Assembly (NCBI GenBank): GCA_902702965.1
Contig: CACRXP010000644.1
Coordinates: 91,726-155,725, forward strand
Direction of reading: 5' to 3'
From: Spirometra erinaceieuropaei
Lineage: Eukaryota; Platyhelminthes; Cestoda; Diphyllobothriidea; Diphyllobothriidae
DNA length: 64,000 nt
The notes under the pieces were generated by a model. That model was not told where the DNA came from and searched no databases. It worked only from the letters and a program-made list of their open reading frames with translations. This document shows, in pieces, positions 43,761-55,948 of the stretch. Numbering within the stretch: position 1 is the stretch's first letter; each line of letters begins with the position of its first letter. The position numbers and the translations under genes are program-made.

Positions 43761-46700
43761 TGTGGTCGACTGTCGACAAAAATTGTTTGGACATCGTTGT
43801 TCTGTGGCGTGACACAGAAAAGTGACAGTGTGTCATGCGCATTCTATATATATATTTCTATAGCTAATTATTTTTGTCGTGGAAACCCATATTACTGTCA
43901 AACAAGTTTATTATTCAGTTCTACGATAAGAAGAGTCATAAGTTTGCAAAACATAAATTTTAAACCTGAATTCGTCCCTCCTTTCTTGAAAATACTGCAG
44001 TTTCTCATATACGCCCTCACCTGATTTTTATGGATGAGCAATCCAATCCTCTTGATCGTATTAATGTTACTTTTTTAGCCCAATGTGCATAAGCATGAGG
44101 TTTTCATCGCAGGGAATTACCCAAAGCCTGTCTATTTTCCTCTTAGGAAACAGACTTAAAAGGAGTTCTTCTTTGGTGTACAGCTCTCTGGACCTCAGAC
44201 CAATTCAACAAACACAAGCAACACCACCACATGTATGATACACTACCCACTTAAATGATGATCACAACATTTAATGAGTTAGGCCATATCATGTATATCC
44301 TACGTTATTTGGTGTCTTAGAAGGAAATATGGCACGTGCTTTCCATACCGGCATACACTTACACATACAGTTCATTTCAGTTATGGAGTGTGTGCACAGT
44401 AGTGTAGTACCCGAGCCAGCTGTCTTTTTAACTTCGTTTGAGATGGGACCTTCCAAAGTCCGTAAGCCTTGTACTTTTCCCAACGATCTTCCAGGTTCAA
44501 CGGAGTCAGGATCAGTTTTCATCGTTCCAACATCCAATTTGTCAACGCAGTCAGACATGACGTAGAACGATGGTTTTTACGTAAAGTTAATAAGGTTCGA
44601 AAAAGAAGATAGCTAGAGTAGAAAAAATAGGCAACTTGACATCGTTCGCACAGTCATGCACTTTCAACCCTCAATTAGCGGGCCTGTCCAAGTTATCTTC
44701 CGGCGCGCTGTCCGACCCTTGACTCACAGTCGGTCCTCGCTCGCAGGCGGCCCCTTCAAATTCAAAAGGAAGAAAACAACGCAAAAACCAACGTTATGTA
44801 AAGTGTGCACAGAACATTCTAAAAAGTACATTTTTCCGGAGATCACTACTTTACAGTGGCTCAGTATATTATCAACGCATTTGTAAACTCAACAATGAAA
44901 TGGAATCTACGCAACTAGACGGCAAAAGCAGTTCAAGAAGGTCTGGAAATTGTTCCGAGACTATCAATGGAACACTTTGTCTGCTGCTGTTAGTTGCCCA
45001 CTGAGGGGGAATTTGGTCTTTGAATACGACTCACCGATTTGCTCATTAGCTCATGTCAAAATTCTACGCACTTGGTCGCCTTCGGATCCAAAATCGTGAT
45101 AAACCTTCTCTGTTGACTGTTCTTATTGTTAGTACAATAGGTGGCCAGCGTTGCAGATTATTAAGAAGTGTCCGACGGGACTGGCCCTAGTTGATAAAGG
45201 GGCTTGATAGACAACTATTTTGAGGTTGCTGTAAATTATGTTGGACAGAACACAGTCGCTGCGTCTGGCTACAGTCTAGGTTGGGGGTCTGGAAGAGCGG
45301 CTGTGGTAGAGAACGAGACAATGCAATTCATGGTTGGAAGCAGTGGCATGTATGTTTCATCTACTGCGCCTCACTTTTGGGGCGCAGATGACACAACCTT
45401 AGACTGCTTAGTATGGGCTGTTCAGTGCTGAGTCGATTTCGTGGACTGAGGTCGCGGAGTCCCTGGGGATGTGTTGCAGTTAAGTGGGCTGTTAGGATTC
45501 GGTCCGAAATTTAGCGTTCCTCCAGTAGGAGCGAGCACGATGGTGAGGGGATTCGTTAGCGTTGGCGATCGCCAACGACCCGTGTTGGCCTTTTGTTTGT
45601 GTTATGACCATGGTTGCTGAGGTCGATGCGAAGGTGTTTCACAAGAACAATGCGATTTCACGATGCGTATTCGGAATTATAGCAGGCTCAAAGAGGTAAG
45701 GCCTAACAAGTGTTGCTTACCAATTCCAATAGCGACTGATCCACATTTCTCATTTGAATTGTGAATATGACCAGTATTGATGGTTCCAGTGTTCCCACTT
45801 GGGGCAGATCGTCATATCTGTCCATCCTGGATGCGAGTTATTGAGGACACCTGCTTAATTCCGACGCATCTAAATTAGACTCTCAAGTTGTCCTCGTAAA
45901 GTCCAATTTGTTCTTTTGTTTGTTGGAGCCTGAAGTTGTGTTGCAATATCATCCCTTTTTCAGTAACCGCCTACCCATTTTCCTAACGGGCCAATATACA
46001 CATAATCCGTGGGTTGCCGGACTTTCGAACTTTTACAGTAATCGGCTCAATATAATGAGATTCCCAACTTGAGACGTGCTATACTGCTCTGGTCGGCGGG
46101 GGAAAATATTGGCCCATTTCCAGCTCGATCTGCTGTGGCTCGTTTATTATCTCTCCGAGCAGTAAAAAGGCGTGTCCTGAAGAAGTTCAAGAAGTTCTAA
46201 ATTCCATACTCCAGAATGCGCTATTTCTTTGATAGTAGCTTTGTTTCGCTTGAGCCGAAAAGCGTGTCATCATAGGTGGCCCGCGGACGTGGGCCAATTC
46301 GGTGCCCGCCCGGACGTTATTTATTAGTCTGCTCTCCAAAATTGTCTGCCGCGCTAATTAACAAACAGTCTCCTATCTCGCAAAGTGTCGGAAATACCTT
46401 TTTGCCCACCGCTTCTGGGAAGCAGGGCTAAATTTATGCAGAGGTCTAAAATCCACTGAAAACTACACCGCACTTAGACAGCAATTTGTTTTCCGAACAC
46501 GACTGACGCAATTGACTGGAAAAATACCCACTCAGGATCAAGAAATGACTTACAAGTATACCCAGAAACAATCCTTTTGTAATCTCATAAAGGTGGTATT
46601 ATCCAGTAGCAATCGTAGCAGAATATGTCTATCAATGTTTCCCAATTTTCAGGGTATATTGCATATAGACCTCGATAGGCATTTAGTCCAGATTAATATC

Positions 46701-46771
46701 CGTGCTATGGAACTACTTTTTATCTGATTTCGTGTTTGTACAAAGTTTCCACGGTCATGTGTCTTTAAGGC
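43761..46771. other. Unassigned sequence
   Basis: About 3 kb. Overlapping frames at 44289-44565 on both strands and a glycine-rich plus frame at 45204-45431 have no recognisable domain. Nothing else named. Confidence 0.35.
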
Positions 46772-46840
46772 ATCTGGCGCTGCCTCTGATGATGAGGTTT
46801 AAAACAGCAGACAAGGAAAATTCTCGTTCCAGCCGCAGTG
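46772..46840 (+). repeat. PLE 3' end fragment, hammerhead block with stem II deleted
   Basis: CTGATGATGAGGTTTAAAAC followed by AATTCTCGTTCCAG matches the end of the ACGU-type PLE ends (CTGATGATGG ... AAAACGTC ... TTTCTTGTTCCAG) with the stem II hairpin collapsed. Too short for certainty. Confidence 0.45.
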
Positions 46841-49230
46841 CCTACATCTTCCCGGCTTAGCATTTGCCTGAGAGGTGAGCGTGGGTACATTCATGTGACC
46901 AAAACGTGCTTGACAAGGGAGGAGACGCTCGTCATGAGCGGGTTGTTGTTCAAGCGGGTCTTCAACAGAAGTCGACGTGGTGATTGAGCACATCATCGTA
47001 GGCAGTGTGATCGATGCCAAAGCAAACATCTAAGTCTCTGATAATGATAAACTCAACAGGAGGGATCACTGGAGAAAGGCACACAATTTGTCATGCAGTG
47101 ATCACGCTTAGGATCTGAAGATAACGACTTCAGTATAGCTCTATACATCTTTGCGGAGACCTTCCAAAAAGCTTCCGGCTTCATGAAAGCTTGTACTTCG
47201 TTACTTCAGGTCACACAGAGGACTCAAATGCCCACCGTGGACCGACCGAGCCTGAGACCGACCAGAACAGTTCTTCCTTTTAATCAGTTGAACCTGGGGT
47301 TATTTTAAGAAAAGACGAGATTCTAGACAGCAAGAATGACCGCGGCCACTCTGGCGGAAGGAGGTGGGGACATGAGTTGTTCACAATCCTTGTATCCCGA
47401 CCGCGTTCGTAGTTCAAACAGTTCCCTCAACAGTGAAGAGATGACGAAAAACCAACGCTTGAGGATATCCATTCTTCCTTAAATGGGCCTTATAGTAAAC
47501 CCATCAGTCTAGTGATATGATGACTTGATTCGGCCTGGACCGCCTGTGGGATTGTACAGCATCCTCCTCCGAGAACTTCGGTAGCTCTTGGCGGATGCTT
47601 GCGTTGACCTCAGGGGTAAGATTATTTTGACGAGCGATAGTGCCTGCGTGAGCATAAATCTCCCGCCTGTGCGTGCCGCTCCAGCACGGTGGGATCGATC
47701 CAAACGGTCCAATTAGATTATACAGAGGAGACACGCTGACTACTCCCATCTGGTTTCGTTCCCCGCTCGAAGCAGTTGCTGGGCCCTGTATAGCATTGTG
47801 GAGCCCCCAATGAGGAATGCTTTGACTGTTTGGACCCAGAGCAGGAAGGGCTACCTCCGACACCTAGGCATTCAGTTAAACTGTCAAGGAAGAAATCAAG
47901 CTGGACGCCCAAGGCTTGAAACCGAGTCATTTGGTTACCGACCATCGTGCTCACTAGTGCACTATGGCGGTTTCTACCATGTAGCCCGAATTCAGTAACT
48001 TGGGAGTGGCGCGCATCAATGCAACCGCATTATGGCGTTTAAATGTTTTGGGGTATCCCTGCGTGATGACGGCAGAAATGTCCACTCTAGTATTCTCGTC
48101 TATGTGTATAAAAGCTTCTCGATTATCGACTGTCAGAGGACCTACCACCGCCTGTATGGACTGTGTATCCCTATCTTCAAGGAAAAGTGGAAATATCCAT
48201 TTCTGCCCTGCAAAAGAAAAAGATCGGTGCATGTCACTCCTACATAATCTATCCAAGTTACTAACCTGCCTAACCACCTCATGCACGCCTCACGCAGTTA
48301 TTTGTTATTCTTCAAATAGAGTAGACTAAGATTCACGCAATACTAACGACATCATTTATGCAAGCACCAAACGTAACAGCGCATGGCATGTTGTTTCAAT
48401 GACCTGCAGTTTAATAATAAACACACATTCCTTATACATGACCAGTACAGGAAACATAGACGTAATTTTAGTACTTTTTGATGAGGGTTGGTCCTGCAGC
48501 CACACTTTATTGCTACCATATGGCACCTAACTAAAGTAATTTTAGTAGGTGAGATTACGCCGACGCTAAATATATTACATGTTTGCGCCTTCCTTGCTAT
48601 TTTAATCCAGCTAGTGACAGTACCGTGAGGGCAGTGCTTTTACGCCAGTCTCGGTTACGTAAGTTATCAGTTCACACACGCTTCCCCGCGCGTGCTTCGA
48701 GCCCTGATTGTGCCCTTTTTATTATTTTAATCCATCGAGTGACTAACTAGACTTGCTAATGTCACTGTTCGGATGGTGGCAAACTCCGTCGGTTCCGGTA
48801 CGGAAACCATGCGCTACGAATTAACACGTGGTTCCCTCTGTGGCCTTCTAATTCCGTGTGTGCATTCCTTGTACTCTTAGTCCAACGAGAAACTGTGTCG
48901 CGGGGAGTGTACACGCCACATCCAATCCACACGCGTCTACCTGCGAGTTTTGAGCCATGCTCGCGCCCTCTTTTCCTTCCTAACACAGCGAGTGGCTAAA
49001 TTGGGTGTGGTAACTAAAATTTTTTTAGTTAGGTAGCCATATGGTATCAGTCAAGTGGAGCTGCAAGATCAAACATCGCCTTTTTTATCAAATGCTCTAA
49101 TCAAAGGCCCTTGTGGCTTTTTTGATAAAGTGTGGAAAAAGACAACGCAATCTTTCCTATAAAATCTACGTCATATAATAACTTCCAAATTTTCACTGCC
49201 AAAACCGAGGATTAAAACATATTACCATGT
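46841..49230. other. Unassigned sequence with overlapping open frames
   Basis: Minus frames 48286-47954 (110 codons), 47954-47718 and 47863-47504 (119 codons) run almost end to end, with plus frames across from them. No known motif was seen in any. A decayed gene or unknown element on the minus strand is possible. Splice-like signals were not convincing. Confidence 0.25.
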
Positions 49231-49231
49231 T

Positions 49232-49233
<2 letters not shown>

Positions 49234-49262
<29 letters not shown>
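49234..49262. repeat. (AT)n microsatellite
   Basis: About 14 AT units directly abutting the inverted-repeat unit at 49261. Confidence 0.95.
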
Positions 49263-49265
<3 letters not shown>

Positions 49266-49425
49266 AAGAGGAGGATGAGGCGATCTCTGGGGAAGAAGGT
49301 TTATTCATCTGACGTTTCGTGTTCATGCTCGAGCACATCTTCGGAGATAGGCTAAGTGAGAAATACAGGGTTTAAATAGGCCATCTGCACTCTCACCCGA
49401 TAGGTTCGTCCCGTTCGCTTCTCGT

Positions 49426-49797
49426 TTACCCCCCTCTCGCGCGTAGATGGTGCCTGACGGCCTCGTATGGCGCTGGCAAATCGATACTTCGGTTGACAGA
49501 GTTCGTGTCTGATGTCCAGGCCTCGATCACTTCCCTCGCCAGTTTGCTTTCGGCTCGGCCGAGCACCTGGGCGCCGTCAAAGTCGAACTTGTGATTGTTT
49601 TCCAGGCAGTGCATGGCGACATGCGATAGTACGTCCTTTCGCCTTACGGCCAAAGTGTGCTCATGCATGCGCGTTCTTAGGCGTTTGTCGGTCATGCCAC
49701 AGTAGTTGGTTGGACAGTCCAGACATTTCGACCGAGCCGAAAGCAAACTGGCGAGGGAAGTGATCGAGGCCTGGACATCAGACACGAACTCTGTCAA
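49426..49797 (-). pseudogene. PLE GIY-YIG endonuclease, N-terminally truncated
   Basis: A 123-codon frame. Residues 1-22 are read from the inverted right arm and are not PLE protein. From there: KCLDCPTNYCGMTDKRLRTR (the YIG half, with YCG), MHEHTLAVRRKDVLSHVAMH, NNHKFDFDGAQVLGRAESKL, REVIEAWTSDTNSVNRSIDL. The GIY half is missing, so it is not a functional nuclease. It belongs to the clade with the KFDFDGAQVL motif, distinct from the 38.7 kb unit. Confidence 0.8.
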
Positions 49798-49941
49798 CCG
49801 AAGTATCGATTTGCCAGCGCCATACGAGGCCGTCAGGCACCATCTACGCGCGAGAGGGGGGTAAACGAGAAGCGAACGGGACGAACCTATCGGGTGAGAG
49901 TGCAGATGGCCTATTTAAACCCTGTATTTCTCACTTAGCCT

Positions 49942-49984
49942 ATCTCCGAAGATGTGCTCGAGCATGAACACGAAACGTCAGATG
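49942..49984 (+). ncRNA. Hammerhead-like motif in the right arm, U4 to C
   Basis: Stem I AUCU (49942-49945) pairs with AGAU (49980-49983). The core reads CCGAAGA (U4 changed), then one U, stem II GUGCUC/GAACAC with one mismatch, GAAA, ACGU and C. It is present as an exact mirror at 49306-49348 in the left arm. Loss of U4 should impair cleavage. Because it lies on the strand opposite to the coding frame here, and on the coding strand in the left arm, the transcript could carry both. Confidence 0.5.
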
Positions 49985-50079
49985 AATAAACCTTCTTCCC
50001 CAGAGATCGCCTCATCCTCCTCTTCCATAGTAACACCTGGGGTCAGCATTTTTGCCTATATCCATATATATATATAATG

Positions 50080-50365
50080 GTAGGGGCGCTCAGCGATCGT
50101 TCCTACGGAACTCACTCGTTCCGTTGTGCCTTAAGGAACGATCGGTGAGCGTCCCCTAACATTGTATATTCCCGATCGAAAACCGACGGGCCAACGGGCT
50201 CGTGGCCCGGTGGGTAGAGGCGTGGACTTCTTAACCAACAGGTCGCGAGTTCGAGGCTCGGGTGTTCCACACTTCGGGCTTGGGTATGGCTGGCTGACGA
50301 CGGCTAATAAGCCAGAAATGGCCACTCCAGTCTCCCTTGTCTTTGTCGGTAATACCACTCTGCCT
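50080..50365 (+). repeat. tRNA-derived SINE, full-length
   Basis: The head contains a 23-bp hairpin (50083-50105 with 50132-50155). The tRNA-like part is 50195-50265: GTGGCCCGGTGGGTAGAGGC (A box) and GGTCGCGAGTTCGAGGC (B box). The tail runs to CCAGTCTCCCTTGTCTTTGT (50321-50345). It ends in TACCACTCTGCC followed by a (TA)n run (50365-50380). Confidence 0.85.
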
Positions 50366-50394
50366 ATATATATATATATACTCCGATGCGGGTA

Positions 50395-50760
50395 GTATCA
50401 ACCGCCACGTTGATTTAGATGCCCATTACGAGGGTATACGTTCACGAATGACTGCCGCCTGCCCTAATCACGCATCAACGACCGCGAATACAGCCGCCCG
50501 CATTCCAACTGATTCACCACCCGCCCTCCCCCTCCAGCACGGTGTGCCGTAATTGTTCCGCCTCCTCTCCCTTTCCCCGCCCCTCACTCAATGATCTACC
50601 ATGACCTCGGGAGCCCACCCCCCCCTCACACGTCAGTGGTCTGTTCTGTCCTATCACACCAACTGGTCTACTGTGACAACATAACTTTCTCCTCGTTTTC
50701 ATTTCGTCTGACGACGGGTTGGTGTCACCAGCTCGAAAATTCACGAGTACAACTCGATTT
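50395..50760 (+). mobile_element. PLE 3' end with well-formed hammerhead
   Basis: Coding remnant 50386-50552: SDAGSINRHVDLDAHYEGIR (tail after the GIY-YIG core, as SDTNSVNRSIDL at 49.5 kb), then a low-complexity end. A 200-bp 3' untranslated region follows, with the best hammerhead candidate in the window. The element is cut just upstream of the SINE tail; RT and nuclease core are missing. Confidence 0.8.
50703..50747 (+). ncRNA. Hammerhead ribozyme candidate (best in window)
   Basis: Stem I UUCGU (50703-50707) pairs fully with ACGAG (50743-50747; one G-U pair). The core is CUGACGA (50708-50714), one unpaired C, stem II GGGUUGGU/ACCAGCUC (8 pairs, loop GUC), GAA (50735-50737), self-complementary AAUU (50738-50741) and C (50742) at the cleavage position. 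All core bases known to be needed are present (base 7 is free). The AAUU tract cannot fold on itself, so stem III would form between two molecules. Hammerheads at PLE ends are known from several animals. Confidence 0.8.
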
Positions 50761-50786
50761 TTTCCGAAGAACCTCTTCTACTTTTC

Positions 50787-50811
50787 ATATATATATATAT
50801 ATATATATATA
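50787..50811. repeat. (AT)n microsatellite
   Basis: About 12 AT units right after the PLE 3' end, a common landing site or product of PLE ends. Confidence 0.95.
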
Positions 50812-53800
50812 AGTTGTACTCAGTTTAAAATACGCTTGCAGAGCACCGAGAGACAAACCTTTCTGGATTGATTAGTCACAGTAATCTAAGCAGTTGACAC
50901 TTGTGCTGCTGACTGAAAAGGACAGTTGATAGGCTTTGACCTGGCGTCTGCACATATGAGTTGATTATTCTGGTAGTACTTGTGAATTTTAACCAAACAC
51001 AGTGAGATCCCTGAAATGTAACCTTAAAACAACTTCTAATGCCAAATCCTTGCATGGCCTCTAGCAGTATTCGATGCGCATTTGCGGTCCACCGAACGCC
51101 TGTGTGGCTCAGAGGCAGCAAATGGAACGTCCGTATTTTGCCCTGAAGTCAGAATGGATCGGCGAAGGCCGTTTCTCTGTGTCAGATCTCAGCCAACATA
51201 TTGAGAGTACATGGCACAATGGCGATGCTCGGCTCAGTAGTCATCGGACCTAACTGCAAGTCCTAGGTCTTCCCTGCTTCGCTTTAAGGATCGCTTGACT
51301 GACGAATGAGCATTCCAGTCTCCCTTGTCGTTGTTGATAAGGTCTTTCAAACAATGAATTGCCTTCAAACCGGGGTTATTTGTGGGAAGGTGACGTGGTG
51401 GCTATGCAATATATCCTCTTTTCTCATCGGAAATTCGGTCCGAGGGCTGTAACTGCCTCCTCATCTTGACGTCTGCCTGTGCAATTTCCACTTATTACAC
51501 ACCTTTTGGCTTACTAGTTCGACCGTCGATTTTGACGATCCACCGTGTGCCCCACAGACTGCATTGTGGGAGCAGGGCGGTGACTTACGCAGAGGTTTAT
51601 AGTGCCAGTAGACTTGCGTAGCATCTACCTACACTCTCTCCTCCTCCCCCGCCTGAGCCCGGTGTCAAGACATAGTCAAGAAGACCGGAAACGAGGGAGC
51701 CCGCAGGTGGGTGGCTTGGACGGATCCTCGCCTTGACGCTCCACTCCGAACCCCTGGTGCACACACAAATGACCAGGATTTTGACCACAAAACAATGGGC
51801 TGATGGCAGTGGTCCAGTTGTGCGACGATTGCCGCCAACAGGGTCTGCCAGCGCACCCCGCAGATGTTGGCATTTGTTATTGCGCACAGATAACGCCTGC
51901 CAGAGTCCGATGTGGCCCCCGTGTTGGTCCAGCGCATCTAACACGTCGCCCGTTTAGAGGGCACGGCTTATTAGTACTTACACTATGACGAGCTGTGCTG
52001 TAGATAGGCTGGACCAAAACAGGGATCCTGCTGGCTCCTGCCACGCCCTAACTGGACTACACCGAGCCCGTGCGAGCTCATAACTACTGTCGTAGAAGTG
52101 CCCGGCACGCCGTAGATGCAGAACTTCACGCAGCGTCAGCCGCTGAGCCTAATCCCATCACCTGTTGCTGACAGATTCGATCAGTCGGCTGATGCATGGG
52201 ATAAGAAGGAGAAAATTAAACCGACACCGCAGAGTCCGTCCGCATAGTATATCAGCGTTTTACTTAGTATAATGAATCTGAGGCGTTTTGTCTATCAGGA
52301 CGAGTTAATAGTCATGGCTTGGAAGGCTGCCAACTGATGTGATAACTCAGAACCGAGTGTCAGGTTGCAACGACTCCCCCTACGCATGGCCCTTGTGACG
52401 CTTTCACGGGCACGACATCCAAGTCACCTTTTAAAAATTATGGAGCGTGTTGTGGGGGGGCTGCGAGTGGCCCGCGCAGACCGGTCGTCTAGCTTTGTCA
52501 GCCACTACACCTGGGCCTACCCCCGGTCGTTCAGACATGGCGTTTCCTTAGGAGCAGATGGGCGAGGAAGGATAGAGTGTGGTAGACGCTGCACAAGTCC
52601 TCCTCATTAGTTCACACGCAAGTCAGCGGTGCTTCGTCCACTCCCTGATGCACACGGTGGACGTCGTCACTGGTGTTGGTTTTCTGTTGAGCATATTTCC
52701 ACCCACCCGTACGAATCACTGTCGCGAACATCTCACTACTTAAACGCTATAAATCTTTCAAGTTGATTTTTGATGTTTGCATTAAGCTTATTCCTTTTGT
52801 AGGACGCGCGCACTGATGAGGCGTTTCTTGTGCATATTTTTGGTACACAACGCCCTTCCAGATGTCGTTTACTTCAAGGAAGACTAAATTCGAATTTATG
52901 TACTTGTGTATCTTGAACGAAGCCCGCGCTTTCATCAGTTCGCAAGAATTATACATCACACAGAAAATTACCGTAACCCTGCATATCTATTTAAGAAGGA
53001 GTTCTGGTGCTTAGAATGTGTTACAAAAACTTGTATGCTATCGCTCACTGCGTGATTCGCATACATTAATTTGTAGAGGGTAAGCCGTATCGTTAGTCAT
53101 ACAGAGAACTTATTCAGACTTGTCAGCCTTTCCCGAGGTACCATATTCGAATAAAAAGTAAAATTTCTCGTAAAACGTCGGAGGATAATTACTCTGCCCA
53201 TCCTTTCAAAAAAATACGATTAAATTTCTGTCAGAAATGCTGTTAGTATTTCGAGAGTAGGCAGAGAAGGGCTATGTCGACATCCAGCATCTTACTATGG
53301 CTTGGCAATATGTCGACTGTTGACCAGCTTCGCAGTCTCATCTACAAAGCTCCAAACGGATAAAAATTTCGTGTGAAACGAAAATTTTGTATTCCGCTGG
53401 CAATACGAATAAATCGCACGGTTCGAGTTGTTGAAAAGTGTCTAGCATGGTCTGATTAGTGATCAGACATTCGATGACTGAATCGATTGTGTTGGTCAGC
53501 CTTTTATGTTATTTCCTCATCAGACATGATAATCGCATATTGCAAAGATCAAGAAGTATCGGATAATTTTAAAGGACTCCAATCTGACCCCGTAACATAC
53601 GATATTGATCAATGCCTGTCCTGTGGCGAAGGAACAGGAATTTCATATCTTCATTCACCAACGAGCATCCCGTTTGAGTTAGGCCATCGGATTTTTCTAT
53701 AAAGCTATGTACCGGTCAACATAGTAATGCATCCTTGCTTTCCGCAAACCGATGTTATAAGATCATTAGTTTCGGAGGCAAACATTTTAGCTGAACATTG

Positions 53801-55361
53801 TTTAGGCAAGTGAACGGCACTTAATAGACTCGCTGTTCGTTTAGACGAGGTTTTCCCCCAAAAAGAAATCTGCCTTCTACGATTTGCAGACATGATAATG
53901 GGCTCGAAGGTTGTCGAATGCCTCTACTTTCCCACAAGAAGGAGACTCGACCAATGCAACACAATTTTATTCGGATGACATTTTTAATTCATTCTAAAAC
54001 CCAGCCTCAGAAATAGAACAAAAGACAGACCTGTAAGTCGCACAGAGTGCCTTATTTATAGTACGCAATTTCTATGCAAAAACACACCCAGTAAACTTAC
54101 GAGCTCTCATGTTCTTCGAAAATGTTCATTAATGACTTAAATAGAATTCCCGTTTCAGCGCCCGAGTCTTCTCATTCGTCAGTTCTTACTGAAACTCGCC
54201 TTTTCGATCAAGTCGGCAGCACTTGATATCGCTGGTCCGCTTGGATCCGTTACCCCATGGTTAACTAGGTGTCGAAGATTCGGTCTCACTTTTTGCATTG
54301 AATTCCAATTTATCTCCGCCACCGTATCCAAATTTGTCTGTCAACTAGCGCCTGTGGTCTTCAAGCAATTTTTTCTGTTATTTTTGTAGCCTACAGTTGT
54401 TTAAAGGCGGAACTTACATCTCCCTAAAAGGGTTCACGCCCACAATGGCCTGCACAAATGTAGGCATCCTTCAAATGGCCACATGCATATTTAATTAGCT
54501 GACCAAACAGAAAGTCCTACGGAGGAGTGAGATGAGCGAAAGGGGAAATTTGCATTTCAGAAAGATTACACGTGTAGGCAATGCAATTAGAAGGAGTATA
54601 CACTTGAGGCAAATAAAAGAGAATGAAGCCGTAGACTCGCGTGGGCGAATTCACTTTGCCATCTCCATGTATTTCGTTCGGTATGTAAAGAGAGTTTACA
54701 AAGGAAAACTGCGTATGCCGCTAAACTGTTTAGGTGGAACCAGTTTCTATCACAAAACAGCCGGATTCAAAGCAGTTTCGGTTCGGTCACCAAACAGAAA
54801 CGATAACCGCCTCCATCCCCCGCCCCTTCCGCGACAGAGCAGCAAACTCCTCCCTGCCTTTCAGGATGTTTGTTTTCTTCCAGATAACTAGCTAACCAAT
54901 CAACCAGAAAGACGGCTAAATTCGGTCACACATGAACTGCTTAGGTAAGACGTATACATCGCGGTTCCCAGCAAGACTGGCTTCTCTGAACAGGGTTAAC
55001 CGAAATAAGTAGGCCTGGTAGTACATGTTCGTCTGGAGCAAATGTCGAAAGCGAGCTGCGAGATGCTAAAATCATTCCCCCGCCACCTGAAGCGACGTCG
55101 CAGCTTGGCTGTCATGCCGTCCACACTTCCTTACCATACAGCTACCATTCCGCAGGAGTAAATTTGCCACCACAATCAGCGCCCGCGCTTCTCCGGTGAC
55201 AAGCCACGACGAAGCGAAGGACAAATTCCACAAAAATCTACTACCCTCTCCGTGACTGTGTCGAAGGTGGACAAACTAATTGTCCTCTGAGACTTCAGTG
55301 TTTATGAAGGCACAGTTGACTGTGTCTAGGATGGAGAGCTAGGTCATCACGAAATCGACAA
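50812..55361. other. Unassigned sequence
   Basis: About 4.5 kb. A SINE tail fragment (CATTCCAGTCTCCCTTGTC) is at 51306-51335. The stretch 51600-52620 is GC-richer with overlapping frames on both strands (51597-51988; 52365-52610) and no known motif. A plus frame at 54532-54891 (119 codons, basic) has no recognisable domain. The rest has no feature. Confidence 0.35.
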
Positions 55362-55381
55362 CGACAACAACAACAACAACG
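55362..55381. repeat. (ACA)n short microsatellite
   Basis: Six ACA-type units. Confidence 0.85.
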
Positions 55382-55799
55382 GCACCCTTTTCCCGCAGGG
55401 ATGCATGAAACCCAGTCTGTTTCACACCAACACCTTGCATCCCAAACCGGGAGAAGACAGTACTTGTCGCCGGCAACCTCTGGGCTAAGTCCTCGTCAGA
55501 AGACCTAAGAAGTTTTGGTATGCTAATGACAAAGGCGATATTCGATGTGGAATGCTGGGCTGATCAACGCTCTGTCCTCTATAAGATGCTGTTGCAACCT
55601 CAATTACGCAGGCGGCCTCAAAATAAGAAGGTAAAAAACACAAGTTAAATAAAATAAAAGTGACTGCGTATCGTCCAGGAGCATAAATAAGTTCTGAAGG
55701 AGAACGATACTGAACCTGTGCCTGGGACCCGCATGCTGACGACACTAAGACTGATTAACCGGCAATGGACTCCAGCCGTTTATTTGTCGCAGGTGACGC

Positions 55800-55834
<35 letters not shown>
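55800..55834. repeat. (TAA)n microsatellite
   Basis: About twelve TAA units. The open frame read across it on the minus strand (poly-Tyr/Leu) is an artefact of the repeat. Confidence 0.95.
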
Positions 55835-55839
<5 letters not shown>

Positions 55840-55948
55840 ACCAACGGAAAGAAGACCACATACTTTGGACGCTAAAGCCAAGTGCAGCGAGAGCCGAGAG
55901 AGATTGAAAAGGACAGAATAAGTCCATGAATACACAGACCTTGGTGAA

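Larger units (their letters stand above)
49261..50029 (-). mobile_element. Perfect inverted-repeat unit enclosing a truncated GIY-YIG domain
   Basis: Arms 49261-49558 and 49732-50029, 298 bp each, are exact inverted copies as far as I could check base by base (all pairs sum to 99290). The 173-bp centre encodes the middle of a PLE nuclease on the minus strand. Each arm contains the C-terminal coding end, the 3' untranslated region and a hammerhead-like block. Sequence identity this high means very recent origin, gene conversion, or an assembly artefact. Confidence 0.9.

Noticed and set aside
51085..51165. tRNA-like TGTGGCTCAGAGGCAG
   Set aside because: Only an A box-like word; the B box and stems are not convincing.
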